Below, piece after piece: positions 1 through 9,029 of a DNA stretch of 64,000 nt; position 1 is the stretch's first letter, and every line of letters begins with the position of its first letter. Origin of the DNA: Treponema sp. (lineage in GTDB: Bacteria > Spirochaetota > Spirochaetia > Treponematales > Treponemataceae); assembly GCA_017935745.1 (NCBI GenBank), contig JAGBGX010000009.1, forward strand, positions 124,001 through 188,000, written 5' to 3'. The notes below the pieces were generated by a model. It did not search any database. It was not told the origin of the DNA and saw only the letters and a list, made by a program, of their open reading frames with translations. Made by a program: the position numbers and the translations under genes.

Positions 1-553
1 GCTTCAACTTTCCGTCTGGAGAAAGAAGATGAAGTTTATCCAGCAATTCCTTGTTTGAAATATTAAGTTCATCTTCGCTCATTCGCTTACGCCTGAGAGC
101 TTCGCGGCGGAAAATCTTGAAACTTTCATCGTCCAAATCTTCAACGCCAATATTGTCAACCGTTACATCTTCCCAACGTACGCCCGTTTTTCGCATGATA
201 AATTCCGAAAGTGCCATACCCGTCAGTAGCTGTTTTGTGCTGCCGCTTCTGTAATGAAACTCCCCATGATAACTCACAGGATACGAACTTGGCTTAACCA
301 CAATCTCAATATATTCCAATGCCTTCTCAGTCTTTTTATTTACTTGTGCCACGAGTCCAAGAGCAGACTGAATCTTATTCGGAATATCTTCCAAAAGCTT
401 CTTGCAGTCCTTAACACCTACAACATTTCCCCTGTCATCGACGCCGATATAAAGCCTGCCACCTTGTGCATTCGCAAAACCGCAAATCCACTTAAGATAC
501 TCATCACGCCAAGATTCTTTATATTCCGTCATCTGAGATTCAGTTTTTTCCAT
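1..553 (-). CDS. AlbA_2/Schlafen-type ATP-binding protein, 3' end beyond the window
   Basis: Translating the minus strand from the ATG at 553 gives an open frame of about 184 codons that runs off the left edge. It opens with a stretch containing EYKESWRDEYLKWICGFAN and then GGRLYIGVDDRGNVVGV, the usual start of the AlbA_2 (Slfn-AlbA_2) domain of putative ATP-dependent transcriptional regulators/helicases. An AGGAGA ribosome site precedes the ATG. Such proteins often sit inside type I restriction operons, which fits the HsdS gene upstream on the same strand. The C-terminal part cannot be judged because it is outside the window. Confidence 0.8.
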   Translation of the reverse strand, partial: MEKTESQMTEYKESWRDEYLKWICGFANAQGGRLYIGVDDRGNVVGVKDCKKLLEDIPNKIQSALGLVAQVNKKTEKALEYIEIVVKPSSYPVSYHGEFHYRSGSTKQLLTGMALSEFIMRKTGVRWEDVTVDNIGVEDLDDESFKIFRREALRRKRMSEDELNISNKELLDKLHLLSPDGKLK

Positions 554-598
554 AAAATGTCATCTCCTGTTTTTTATAAACTAGGAGGGGAAAGTCTC

Positions 599-725
599 GC
601 TTGAAACTTCGCACTTTCGTGCTCGTTGCGAATACCCCTTGCCGCGAGTTTTCGCAGAAAACTCAGTAAGTTCGCGTAGCGAACGACCTACTCCTTCTAG
701 CGGGGACACCCCGCAACGCCCCGAA
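599..725. repeat. hairpin-rich intergenic stretch
   Basis: No gene is seen here. The sequence is a run of short perfect hairpins, for example GAGTTTTCGCAGAAAACTC, GTTCGCGTAGCGAAC and GCACTTTCGTGC. It is GC-richer than the genes on both sides. Similar hairpins with other stem sequences occur in the chromosomal right part (49.9-50.2 kb), so this is probably a member of a dispersed palindromic repeat group. Confidence 0.5.
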
Positions 726-731
726 AATTAA

Positions 732-1790
732 TTAGAAAGGTTCTTCATTTACTCCGATATAATCTTCAATTACTTTGCAAGTAACAGTTTCTAACCAACT
801 CTGTGCTGTTTTATTTTCTATTATTATTCTATCATCAAGATTTGAATTAACTTTTAATTGTTCAACAATTCTTTTTCTTTCTTGTTCAATATCTGTTGTA
901 ACAGGAGCTATTGATATGATTTTTTGTTTTTTGTTCTTCTCTAATGACTGCGACATTATGCCATTTATATGTTCATCATTAAAGCTATATCCTATACATA
1001 TAATAACTTTTGTATTGCCCGCCAATGTTTTCTTTCTAAAAACATTTACAAGATAAAGAAAAGGATCGACATATTGTAATTTATAAGCTGTTCCAAAAAT
1101 AATTGCAGTATCATTTGGAGATACATTATCAGATTCTTCAACCTCTCCTGTTTCTAATTTCTTCCAGTCCATTGATCCATGTAATTTATATAACTTAATA
1201 TCTTCAGTTATATAACTATCTTCCTCTAAATTTTCCCAACTCCAAATATGATTTTTATCAAAACCTCTTTGTACGTTTTCCTTTCCAACAGCATTTTCTA
1301 CACATAAATCATAATTTAGAGTAAAAATAGGTAATGAATAATTATAGTCATTCTGTAATCTTAAAAAATTTGAATAATATTTATAGTTTTCTGCATGTGC
1401 ACATTTAGTCCAATCTGTACATAGTTTTTCAACAATAAGTTTTTTCAGTTCTCCTATCATATCAAATTTATAACCACATACTTCATTTAGTCTCGGAATC
1501 CAAGACCCTATAAATGGATAAAGTGGATGCAAATTACTTTTTAATAATTCTTCCATCGTATTTACTAATGTTTCAATATTTACAACATTACTGGAGAAAT
1601 TACCTGTTATTCCCGCTGCATTTATTATTCCACTCTTTATGCAATAATATAAATCTTTATATTTTTTCCATGTATCATCTGATTTAATTAATGTTTCTAC
1701 TCTATCAATCATTCCAGATGATATTGGTATATTAGCATCTAAACTTGCCCCAGCACCCAACAAAAAAATAAAACTATCAGATTCTAACAT
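732..1790 (-). CDS. SIR2-domain effector paired with Argonaute
   Basis: The protein (352 aa from this start) carries the SIR2 NAD-binding signatures: LLGAGAS near residues 10-16, TLNYD near 157, LHGS with the likely catalytic histidine near 203, and GYSFND near 267. In prokaryotic Argonaute systems such SIR2 proteins degrade NAD+ when the Argonaute senses invading nucleic acid; that role is inferred from the family. I chose the ATG at 1790 because TAGGAGAT, overlapping the stop of the upstream Argonaute gene, sits just before it; an upstream ATG at 1811 lacks a clear ribosome site. It is the second gene of a tight pAgo-SIR2 pair (8 nt gap). No APAZ-like extension is obvious. Confidence 0.85.
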   Translation of the reverse strand: MLESDSFIFLLGAGASLDANIPISSGMIDRVETLIKSDDTWKKYKDLYYCIKSGIINAAGITGNFSSNVVNIETLVNTMEELLKSNLHPLYPFIGSWIPRLNEVCGYKFDMIGELKKLIVEKLCTDWTKCAHAENYKYYSNFLRLQNDYNYSLPIFTLNYDLCVENAVGKENVQRGFDKNHIWSWENLEEDSYITEDIKLYKLHGSMDWKKLETGEVEESDNVSPNDTAIIFGTAYKLQYVDPFLYLVNVFRKKTLAGNTKVIICIGYSFNDEHINGIMSQSLEKNKKQKIISIAPVTTDIEQERKRIVEQLKVNSNLDDRIIIENKTAQSWLETVTCKVIEDYIGVNEEPF

Positions 1791-1798
1791 AGTATCTC

Positions 1799-3664
1799 CT
1801 ATAAAAACCATGGAGTGAGATTTTCTATGTTAATCTCACTTAATTTGTATTTGCTAAAAGCAGAAATAAAATGACTTATTAACTCTGCATATAGAAGTGA
1901 CACAGGAATAGATTTAGCATTAAACCCCCTCCAATTTGCACCGGAAAGATTTATAGCATCTTGTAAATATTCTTCTTTTTCAGAATCACTTATTTTATTT
2001 GGATAATCAATTGTAACTTTTACAGGAGCACCAATTCTATGTTTTATTGCAAATTTTCCATATTGCTGCCCTTCAAACCATATCAAAAATTTATTATACG
2101 ATAAACATACTTTAGAACTTTCCAAAGGAACTAAACTATTAAATCCACTATCAAAGCCCATATAATCATGATTATCATCAAATCGTAATACTGCCAATCT
2201 AACATCTTTATCTTTTTGGATTTCATCTAATACTGATTTTATTGTTTCTATGTCTCGATTTTTAATTCGAAATGAAGTATGTATAACAAAAGAGTCATAA
2301 AGATTTGAATATTCATTTATTATAGATTTCAATGATTCAGATAAATTTTTTGCATAATCCTCAATATTGTTTGACTTTGCTAATATCCTAATTCCCCTAA
2401 ATAAGCCACTTGCTTCTGTTAAAATGGAGTATGAAAAAAACTTATTTATATGACCATTTTCATCTTTTAAATGTGATTGTCCTAATCCAATTATCAAACA
2501 TTTTTTAGATTTTGGAATAACAATCCATGGACTACCGCCTAATTTAGAAAAAATTTGTATTGCTAAACTTGAAATAGACCATTTTAAAATATTATCATTC
2601 TTGATTTTCTCAATACTAATAAACTGGCATGCCATATTTTTTAACAAAAATAAATGTTTTAGTTTATAATAAATCTCTTCCTGTTCACTCGTAGCATTCT
2701 CTTTTGCCCATGGAACAATAAATATTGGAACTACAAATTCATTTTTACATCTAACATTTATTTTCTCAATTAATTCATTAACTGCAGTTTCTGAATAATC
2801 ATTTATTTCTTCACCTATAACAGTATTACTGTTTAATGGAAAATGAAACATTGTATTCATTCCTGAAAAAGTTGGAAATAATTTTCCTTCTAAAGCACGA
2901 TACAATTTATATGAATAATTTTTTTCTTCTTTTTTATAAACAAAGCAAATTTTGCAATTTCTATTAATCGTATCAACAGTTAGATATGGTCCATGTTTTT
3001 TTATACCTTGAAATTGAGAAGTTTCAATACCATTATTTCCAAATTGATAATTCTTCATTTCCAATGTATCTGAATAAATGGTTTGAAATATATTAGATAC
3101 AGAAATTCCATTAATAGAAAAAATGTCTGAAAGATACTTATTTTTAAAATCTTTAATTTTATTGAACTTATCAATATAGAAATTTTTATTTTCATTTCCG
3201 TAAACATCTAACGATAGACTTTTTTTCTGAATTTCTCGAGAAAAGGCCACTGATTTAGATTTTAAAAATCTATAATTCAATATAAAGCCAAACTTTTTTT
3301 GAGAATTTAAATATATCGGTATAATTGTAATTACTTCTTGTCCATAATTATCTTCTTTTAAAATAAAATCGATTGTTCTTTGAAATTTATCATAAGTTTT
3401 AAAGTTAAAATTGGCCTTATTACAATTATTAATTATTTGATTATATAAATACCATTTTGTTAGTTCTGTGTTCTCATTTGAACGATAGTCCGTTAATTCA
3501 AAATTTTCACGCGGATGTAGGGAATGTCCAAATATATTACCATTGTTTTTTGAGAAATATACAGTTGTATCCTTTTCGAATTTTTCAAATTGTTTTGAAT
3601 AAACTTTAAAGTGAAAATCATTTTGATCAATTGTCAGGACATTTAGTTGCAGTTGTTTATTCAT
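1799..3664 (-). CDS. prokaryotic Argonaute (PIWI protein), catalytically inactive
   Basis: This 621-residue protein has a C-terminal PIWI-like half. Recognisable parts are LGGSPW at 375-380, GLGQSHLK at 393-400 (where active enzymes have a catalytic Asp), IHTSFR near 461, and LSGANWRGFNAKSIPVSLLYA near 573-593. The DEDX residues are therefore not conserved, so it should bind guide and target but not cut. A probable MID region lies at about 310-360. The N-terminal 300 residues include RFLKSKSVAFSREIQKKSLS, which resembles the N-terminal lobe of long-B type pAgos rather than short ones. Its start is 2 nt after the hsdS stop, and the ribosome site GAGGAGG lies in the last hsdS codons, implying translational coupling. 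The next gene is a SIR2 effector. Assignment to a specific pAgo class is uncertain. Confidence 0.8.
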   Translation of the reverse strand: MNKQLQLNVLTIDQNDFHFKVYSKQFEKFEKDTTVYFSKNNGNIFGHSLHPRENFELTDYRSNENTELTKWYLYNQIINNCNKANFNFKTYDKFQRTIDFILKEDNYGQEVITIIPIYLNSQKKFGFILNYRFLKSKSVAFSREIQKKSLSLDVYGNENKNFYIDKFNKIKDFKNKYLSDIFSINGISVSNIFQTIYSDTLEMKNYQFGNNGIETSQFQGIKKHGPYLTVDTINRNCKICFVYKKEEKNYSYKLYRALEGKLFPTFSGMNTMFHFPLNSNTVIGEEINDYSETAVNELIEKINVRCKNEFVVPIFIVPWAKENATSEQEEIYYKLKHLFLLKNMACQFISIEKIKNDNILKWSISSLAIQIFSKLGGSPWIVIPKSKKCLIIGLGQSHLKDENGHINKFFSYSILTEASGLFRGIRILAKSNNIEDYAKNLSESLKSIINEYSNLYDSFVIHTSFRIKNRDIETIKSVLDEIQKDKDVRLAVLRFDDNHDYMGFDSGFNSLVPLESSKVCLSYNKFLIWFEGQQYGKFAIKHRIGAPVKVTIDYPNKISDSEKEEYLQDAINLSGANWRGFNAKSIPVSLLYAELISHFISAFSKYKLSEINIENLTPWFL

Positions 3665-3666
3665 AA

Positions 3667-4968
3667 TTATTCCTCCTCAAAAGCATCTTTTAATATGCTT
3701 TGCATTAATTGTTTTGTGTATGTTTTTCGTTCTTGGATTTCTGAGTCCAATAAATCTATACTTGTTAGATATTTCTTTACTAGCTGAATAATTTCTTTTT
3801 GTTCGGCAATAGGCGGAAGAGGAATCAAGGTGTTTATAACGCATTCTTGATTTATCTTTGGCATTGATTTTTGATCACCTTTTGCCTTTGACATGAAGTA
3901 TGAACGATTAAATGGTGCAATCAATGCTTTATGAACATATTCTGTTAAAGTTTCATTTGAAACACGAAACCGCATTAGCAAATCTGGATATATAAACTCA
4001 TTATCGTTTCCAGTATAAATTGCACTCATTCCTACATATTCAAGAGAATTGCTTCGTTCAATAAGAATATCACCATTTTTTAGCCAATAATATGCATCTT
4101 GTGGGATTTCTTCATTTATATATTTACACTCTGTTGAATCAAAAATGCCTGAAGTTACCGCACCTAGTTTTAATGTTTTTATTGGAGTTTCAAAATCAAC
4201 TGCTTTTGGAGAATATCCATTTCGGGGAGCCGATTCTATTATCATTCCTAATCGCACCCATTCCCATATATCAGGTATATTGAAAGGAATTTCTTCTCTA
4301 CTAATGGGATGCAAAGAATTTAGTTTTTTATCATGATTCTTCTGGTTAGAAGTAACTGTTTTTGTATTATGTTGATTCTTTTGACGAAAATCTGAGGTGA
4401 GTTTCCCTTCGATTGCATCCTGCAGAATATTTTGGCGGAGTTGCTTTGCATAAGATTTTTGCTTTTCTATTTCTGACGAAAGATTTTGGGCATTTGCAAG
4501 TTTTGTTGAAAGTGTCTTTGCTATTTGTTTTTGAGCGGATAATTCCGGGATTGAAATCTCCAACGGCAGAAGATGTTTGGGTTTGATTTCTGTTTTTATG
4601 CCGCCTTTTACTTGCTGTTTGAGTGTTTCAACAAAAGCAGGTCTTTTTACAAAAAGCTTAAAGTAATCCAAATCAACTTTTGAATCATCAAAGGTATAGG
4701 CTGAATAATGGATTGTTGCACAAACAGGCTCATTTCCTTGATAAACTGTTATCGCACCTTTTGCAACATTTATGCCTGAAATTACTAAGTCGCCCGGATA
4801 GACTAAAATCATATCTGTTTTTGTTGGCTTATTTGAAATATGTATTGTTCCAGAGAAATCTATTTTATCCAAACGCTGATATTTTAAGATTAATTTGTCA
4901 TCGGGCTTGTATCGGCCTTCGCGTTCTGTGAGAAAATCTCCTATTTTTACTTTTTTCCATTCGCTCAT
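3667..4968 (-). CDS. hsdS: type I restriction-modification specificity subunit S
   Basis: A 433-aa HsdS with the classical layout: target-recognition domain 1 (about 1-140, starting WKKVKIGDF), a conserved coiled spacer (AQKQIAKTLSTKLANAQNL and KQLRQNILQDAIEGKLT), target-recognition domain 2 (about 230-380) and a second coiled region (PPIAEQKEIIQLVKKYL ... KQLMQSILKDAFEEE). It sets DNA specificity of a type I enzyme by docking with HsdM and HsdR. Neither hsdM nor hsdR is in the window; they may lie to the left, or the subunit may be orphaned. It follows fic by 3 nt and precedes the pAgo gene by 2 nt, so it is embedded in one operon with them. Confidence 0.93.
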   Translation of the reverse strand: MSEWKKVKIGDFLTEREGRYKPDDKLILKYQRLDKIDFSGTIHISNKPTKTDMILVYPGDLVISGINVAKGAITVYQGNEPVCATIHYSAYTFDDSKVDLDYFKLFVKRPAFVETLKQQVKGGIKTEIKPKHLLPLEISIPELSAQKQIAKTLSTKLANAQNLSSEIEKQKSYAKQLRQNILQDAIEGKLTSDFRQKNQHNTKTVTSNQKNHDKKLNSLHPISREEIPFNIPDIWEWVRLGMIIESAPRNGYSPKAVDFETPIKTLKLGAVTSGIFDSTECKYINEEIPQDAYYWLKNGDILIERSNSLEYVGMSAIYTGNDNEFIYPDLLMRFRVSNETLTEYVHKALIAPFNRSYFMSKAKGDQKSMPKINQECVINTLIPLPPIAEQKEIIQLVKKYLTSIDLLDSEIQERKTYTKQLMQSILKDAFEEE

Positions 4969-4971
4969 TTG

Positions 4972-6027
4972 TTATTCCTTCAACAAATCCATCAGACCGA
5001 TATTTATGAACAGATTATCTTTGCCGACCTTTATGCATTTTAGGATTCCGATATCTTCCAGCCGGTGCAAATATCTTGAAGCGGCTTTGCGTTCTACTCC
5101 GAGAGATTTTACAATGAATTCAACTTTACAATATGGATTTTCAAAAAGTGTTTCGACAAGCTCTTTTGAATATATTTTTGGAGCGTCGGTTTTTACTTTT
5201 TCTGCTGTATCTTCCAGAAGTTTTTTTATTGCTTTTACTTTCTGGATTGTATCGGCAGCAGTTTCTTCAATTCCTTTTAAAATAAAAATAATCCAGTCTT
5301 CCCATGCATTTTGTGAACGAACATTTTGCAAAAGTTTATAATAACCGGTTTTATTTTTTATGATATATGAACTGAGATATAAAATCGGAACATCAAGATG
5401 ATGCTTTAAAATCAGATAGAGGATATTTACAATGCGGCCTGTTCTTACGTTGCCGTCATAAAACGGATGAATACTTTCAAATTGATAATGCAGAATGGCA
5501 AGCTTAGCAAGACTGTCATCATCGTTATTCAGATATTCAGTAAAATTCTTTAAAAGTTCATCTATTTCTTCTTTTGTCTGAGGCGGTGTATAAACAACTT
5601 CATTTGTAGTGTCATTTACAAGTTTTGTTCCGGGCAAGGTTCGGATTCCTGCATTATTTTGAACAAGAACTTTTTGAATCAGAACAATGTCATTTATAGA
5701 AATAAAATCATGTTCTTTAAGCTGATTAAAACCTGTGCATAAAGCTTCGCGGTAGAACATAACTTCTTTTGTGGCTGCATCGATTTTCTTTGCTGTTTCT
5801 GATACCGCTTTATAAAGTTCGTCTTTTGTTGTGATTATATTTTCGATTTCAGAACTGTCTTTTGATTCCTGAAGTACAACGGCATTTATAAGGATAGATT
5901 GATTTGGAATAAGATTTGCACAGCCTTTTAATTCAGCAAGCATTTTTACAGCTTTATTTTCTGCTTTGAGAATCTTAATTGTCTCCGTTATTGAAGAATC
6001 TATCGGGAGCTTTTGTAATTCAGTCAT
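4972..6027 (-). CDS. Fic/DOC family protein (putative AMP transferase)
   Basis: The Fic core motif appears as HPFYDGNVRTGR, matching HxFx(D/E)GN(G/K)RxxR except that Val replaces the usual Gly/Lys. The N-terminal region contains SSEIEN, which fits the (S/T)xxxE(G/N) inhibitory helix, so this is a class II-like Fic whose own N-terminus should restrain activity. A C-terminal winged-helix region (KVEFIVKSLGVERKAASRYLHRL) is typical of this subfamily. Fic enzymes usually transfer AMP to target proteins. It is the first intact gene of the fic-hsdS-pAgo-sir2 run; such Fic genes are common passengers in type I restriction operons. The ATG at 6027 is preferred over an upstream TTG at 6045. Confidence 0.85.
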   Translation of the reverse strand: MTELQKLPIDSSITETIKILKAENKAVKMLAELKGCANLIPNQSILINAVVLQESKDSSEIENIITTKDELYKAVSETAKKIDAATKEVMFYREALCTGFNQLKEHDFISINDIVLIQKVLVQNNAGIRTLPGTKLVNDTTNEVVYTPPQTKEEIDELLKNFTEYLNNDDDSLAKLAILHYQFESIHPFYDGNVRTGRIVNILYLILKHHLDVPILYLSSYIIKNKTGYYKLLQNVRSQNAWEDWIIFILKGIEETAADTIQKVKAIKKLLEDTAEKVKTDAPKIYSKELVETLFENPYCKVEFIVKSLGVERKAASRYLHRLEDIGILKCIKVGKDNLFINIGLMDLLKE

Positions 6028-6203
6028 GTCCCAATTATACAACACTTTGGTACATAATACAAGGAATATGTACTGTTTTTTATAATTTTGGTACGCATAA
6101 AATGAACGTGTACAAATTTTAGGAATTTTAGTACATGATACTCGTTATTACTGAATTTTGCGTAAATACGCATTTTTTGGGAATAGATTTTTTTTCCATT
6201 CGC

Positions 6204-6608
6204 TCATTTATTATCCTCAACAATAAGATTCTGTTTTATTGCATCAGTATGAATTCGATAATTGATTTTTGCAAGTTCACGCTTTGCATTCCATCCAATT
6301 TTTGACTGTTCTTCATCTTTTAATCTTTGATATTCTCTAATAAGATAATACTTAAATTCGGGACTTAACCAAGACCCGAATTCAAATGCAATATTCTTAT
6401 GAGCATACGTTCCGCCATATCGTCCGGCACTTGAAATAATTCCGATTGCGTTTGTTTTTTCTATCCACTGTTTAGCAGAAAGAACATAACCATTGCTTCC
6501 TGCATTAAATCTAATGTTACTGAATTCCGTAACATTAAAATGAGGATTATTTATCTGCTCCCAAATACCAAGAAAATCAATGGCAAATCTTGTACTGATG
6601 ATTGTCAT
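6204..6608 (-). pseudogene. KilA-N domain protein, N-terminally truncated
   Basis: The 134-residue frame matches the middle and end of the KilA-N DNA-binding domain: FLGIWEQINNPHFN, KTNAIGI, GRYGGTYAHKNIAFEFGSWL and SPEFKYYLIREYQRLKDEE. Full-length relatives begin about 40-50 residues earlier with a segment that is missing here. The first residues (MTIISTRFAID) do not resemble that segment, so the 5' end looks replaced. It abuts, head to head, another fragment that starts on the opposite strand, suggesting a deletion or recombination junction near 6600-6640. Confidence 0.6.
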
Positions 6609-6935
6609 TTATACACAAAGTCTCGTAAGAGTTTTAGTGAAATTGCATTTATTGACAAAGAAAAAGGAACTGAACGCTTGATATATACTTACGATGCAAA
6701 AAAATCGGTAAAATCCCCAGAAACTAATCCTCAACATAGCGGAATAACAATTTTAACAATAGGAGAGAATAGGAAGACTTTTTCCGGGGAGTATTTTACC
6801 AATCAAAAAACGGCCGGAAGAATTGAATTGGAATTCTTATCAAAAAAAACAGCAAGTTCTTTTAAGGATGCAACTATAATTTTCAAAAAAGCAAAAAAAA
6901 GAAAGATGCTTAATTCCTTCTATATCTTTTCTTAA
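6609..6935 (+). pseudogene. C-terminal fragment resembling a Cap15-type beta-strand-rich effector
   Basis: The plus-strand frame contains GTERLIYTYDAKKS, NPQHSGITILTI and FSGEYFTNQKTAGRIELEF. This pattern (H-x-G-x-x-x-L ... G-x-Y-x-T/N ... G-x-I-x-L) resembles the C-terminal beta-barrel of the SMODS-associating 2TM effector family (Cap15) of CBASS systems. No start codon or N-terminal transmembrane segments are present, because the frame runs back into the antisense of the KilA-N fragment. I treat it as a broken remnant. The family match is by pattern memory only and could be wrong. Confidence 0.35.
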
Positions 6936-6954
6936 ATTTTTACTCTTTTCAGAC

Positions 6955-7060
6955 ATGCCAAATTCTTACTGAGAATTTTTCAAAAGTCAGTGAGAATTTT
7001 TAAAAACTTAGTGACTTTTTCTATAAAACTCACTGATAATTTGCCACAAATTCCTTGAAA
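6955..7060. repeat. AT-rich direct repeats at left edge of prophage
   Basis: In this gene-free AT-rich stretch (6936-7240) a motif recurs about every 20-23 bp: CTTACTGAGAATTTTT, GTCAGTGAGAATTTTT, CTTAGTGACTTTTT and ACTCACTGATAATTT. The array lies directly upstream of the transposase gene. This is where a transposable phage would carry its end-binding sites, so these are candidate transposase or repressor sites. No matching inverted copy was clearly found at the right end. Confidence 0.4.
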
Positions 7061-7240
7061 TCATCAAAAAAACTTGCCGATTGGCACCTGATTTTATTGC
7101 TTTTTAAAACGTATCTTTCGGCCTGTCAAGTTATTTTTTTTAAAAATAGATGTTTTTTTCAAAAAAAATGCCGATAAACTCAATTTTTACATGTTTCTAA
7201 CCGAAAATCGTAATGCGGAAAACATTTTTAGGGGTTGCCC

Positions 7241-8503
7241 ATGTCTCAAGAATACCTTGCATTACAGGAACGCAAGCGGAAATGGATTCCACTTGCGTGT
7301 ATTGGGAAATGCTCTATTTCTCAAGCATCTAAAAGAATTGGTATTACACCAAATTCAGTATCTGTCTTAAAACGCCGTTATCGACTATATGGTGATTCAA
7401 TATTCATTAATGGACACAAGGGAAAGTCTTATCAGAAAAAAAAATATAGTGACGATTTACGAAAAGAAATATGCAGAATATATCGCAACTATTGGCCAGA
7501 TACAAATTTCAGTGCATTCAAAGATCGCCTTACAACCTATCACAATATCAAAATCGGAATTATTACACTTACAGAAATTCTACAATCAGACGGCATAAAA
7601 TCACCAAAAGCACATTCAAAAGGCAAGAAAAAGAAACATTTACCACGAAAAGAACGCCCCTGTACTGGAGAATTACTGCAATTAGACGCTTCTGAACATG
7701 ACTGGCTTATGAACGGCGAAAAAATAACGCTTCATGGGGCCGTGGATGACGCTACACATGAACCAACAGGACTTTACTTCTGCCGGAATGAATGCAGATT
7801 GGGTTATAGCGAAGTTTTAAGACAAACTCTTACATCACAAGGAAAACCAGAAGCTGTGTACATCGACAGGCACGCGGCTTTTGTGAAAAATGCACGGAAA
7901 AAAGACAAAACACTGGAAGAGCGGCTTGAATACAGCAAGGAAGAAGAAACGCACTGGACGGAAATTTGCAACGAATTGAATACGAAAATTATTTTAGCCC
8001 TGTCCGCAGAAGCAAAAGGCAGAATTGAACGATTTTGGGAGACTTTGCAGGGACGTTTGCCGCAGTTATTCAGATTTTTAGGCATAAATACGATTGAAAA
8101 AGCAAATGAATTCATGCCAACCTACATAAAAATGTACAAAGAACGCTTTGCTGTTCCCCCGCAGAATGAAAAATCACACTACAAACCCGCAAACATGACA
8201 GAAAATGAGCTTGAATATTTACTTTCCGTGAAGTTCCAGAAGAAAACACGATGGAATGGAGAGTTTATTTTCCACGGCTTTTTATTTCACCTTGAATCCC
8301 CTAGAGCCGCTTGTCGAGATTTTACACTTTGCCTTTCCGAAAAAACAGGAATCTGGGCGTTTATGGACGGCAAATATTACCCCGTTACCCTGGCAGAACC
8401 GCTTACAGACTGCGTTGGCGACCCAATGCCGCAGGTTGAAAAAGATTTGATTGAACGGTATTTGTTGAAATCCACACGGGTACAACGTTACGCTTTCGGG
8501 TAA
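7241..8503 (+). CDS. DDE transposase, ISNCY-like, probably phage-encoded
   Basis: The 420-aa protein has an N-terminal helix-turn-helix (ISQASKRIGITPNSVSVLKRR) and an RNase H-fold rve core. The likely catalytic residues are D149 in LLQLDASEHDWL, D209 in AVYIDRHAAF and E263 in AEAKGRIERFWETLQGRL. This arrangement matches ISNCY (IS1202/ISDol1-type) transposases. The ATG at 7241 follows AGGGG; the TTG at 7235 is less likely. No terminal inverted repeats closely flank the gene, and it is the only recombinase near a complete phage module. I infer it drives integration and replicative transposition of the prophage, the position held by MuA in Mu. No MuB-like ATPase is seen. An unrelated insertion sequence at the phage edge remains possible. 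Confidence 0.8.
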   Translation: MSQEYLALQERKRKWIPLACIGKCSISQASKRIGITPNSVSVLKRRYRLYGDSIFINGHKGKSYQKKKYSDDLRKEICRIYRNYWPDTNFSAFKDRLTTYHNIKIGIITLTEILQSDGIKSPKAHSKGKKKKHLPRKERPCTGELLQLDASEHDWLMNGEKITLHGAVDDATHEPTGLYFCRNECRLGYSEVLRQTLTSQGKPEAVYIDRHAAFVKNARKKDKTLEERLEYSKEEETHWTEICNELNTKIILALSAEAKGRIERFWETLQGRLPQLFRFLGINTIEKANEFMPTYIKMYKERFAVPPQNEKSHYKPANMTENELEYLLSVKFQKKTRWNGEFIFHGFLFHLESPRAACRDFTLCLSEKTGIWAFMDGKYYPVTLAEPLTDCVGDPMPQVEKDLIERYLLKSTRVQRYAFG

Positions 8504-8634
8504 AGGAAATTTTTTCATCTAACGGCAACATTGCGGCGCGTAGGCTGTTGATTTCGGTAAAAAATAATTTTACCGAAAAAAGAAAAATCAAAAATCAATC
8601 TTTGCAATCTTTTTTCATTTTTTTTTACTTCAAC

Positions 8635-8822
8635 ACTTTACAAATAACTTTACTTTTTAATTTGTTATAATATAAGACTTTACAATATTTTTTATAGTAA
8701 AGTGGTAAAGTAATTTATATTACTTTGTAAAAGTTTTTTAAGAATAAAAATTTTAGTGAATAAAAAATTTTATTCCAGAAAAAACTTTAAAAACTCTTAC
8801 CAAAAATCTTTTACCACTTTAC
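8635..8822. repeat. cluster of ACTTTAC/GTAAAGT heptamers in a 526-bp non-coding region
   Basis: The gap 8504-9029 has no convincing gene and is extremely AT-rich. It holds six exact copies of ACTTTAC or its complement GTAAAGT, at 8635, 8647, 8677, 8697, 8705 and 8816, plus near matches. Two pairs are direct repeats (12-bp and 8-bp periods). Such iteron-like clusters are usually binding sites for a regulator or replication/transposition protein. A hairpin (TTTCGGTAAAA paired with TTTTACCGAAA) lies at about 8551-8580, before the cluster. Confidence 0.5.
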
Positions 8823-8988
8823 CGTCAAAATATTTAATTGTTTTACCAATATTTACCAACCCACAATAAAAAGAAAATCAGTTCAAAGGTACTGGGAAGC
8901 CCCCGTATCCGTCCGCAATTATTCGGCGGCGGGTGCGTTTCGTTTTTTGTGTGCTAGGTTCCGTGGTAGGTTTACAAAAAGTTTACAG

Positions 8989-8999
8989 TGGTATAGCGA
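8989..8999 (+). promoter_or_regulatory. phage GGTATAGCGA element, copy 1
   Basis: TGGTATAGCGA lies 30 nt before the start of the terminase-small-subunit-like gene. It is one of six copies in the prophage; the TATAGC core sits where a -10 element would give a leader of about 20 nt. Confidence 0.6.
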
Positions 9000-9029
9000 G
9001 TTATATTGTCAACATTTACAATTTTTGTA

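Noticed and set aside
7241-8503. Transposase as a solitary insertion sequence
   Set aside because: No flanking inverted repeats or target duplication close to the gene were found; not excluded, only less likely.
8504-9029. Minus-strand frames at 8282-8591 next to the transposase
   Set aside because: Antisense to the transposase or short and without ribosome site; no family resemblance.
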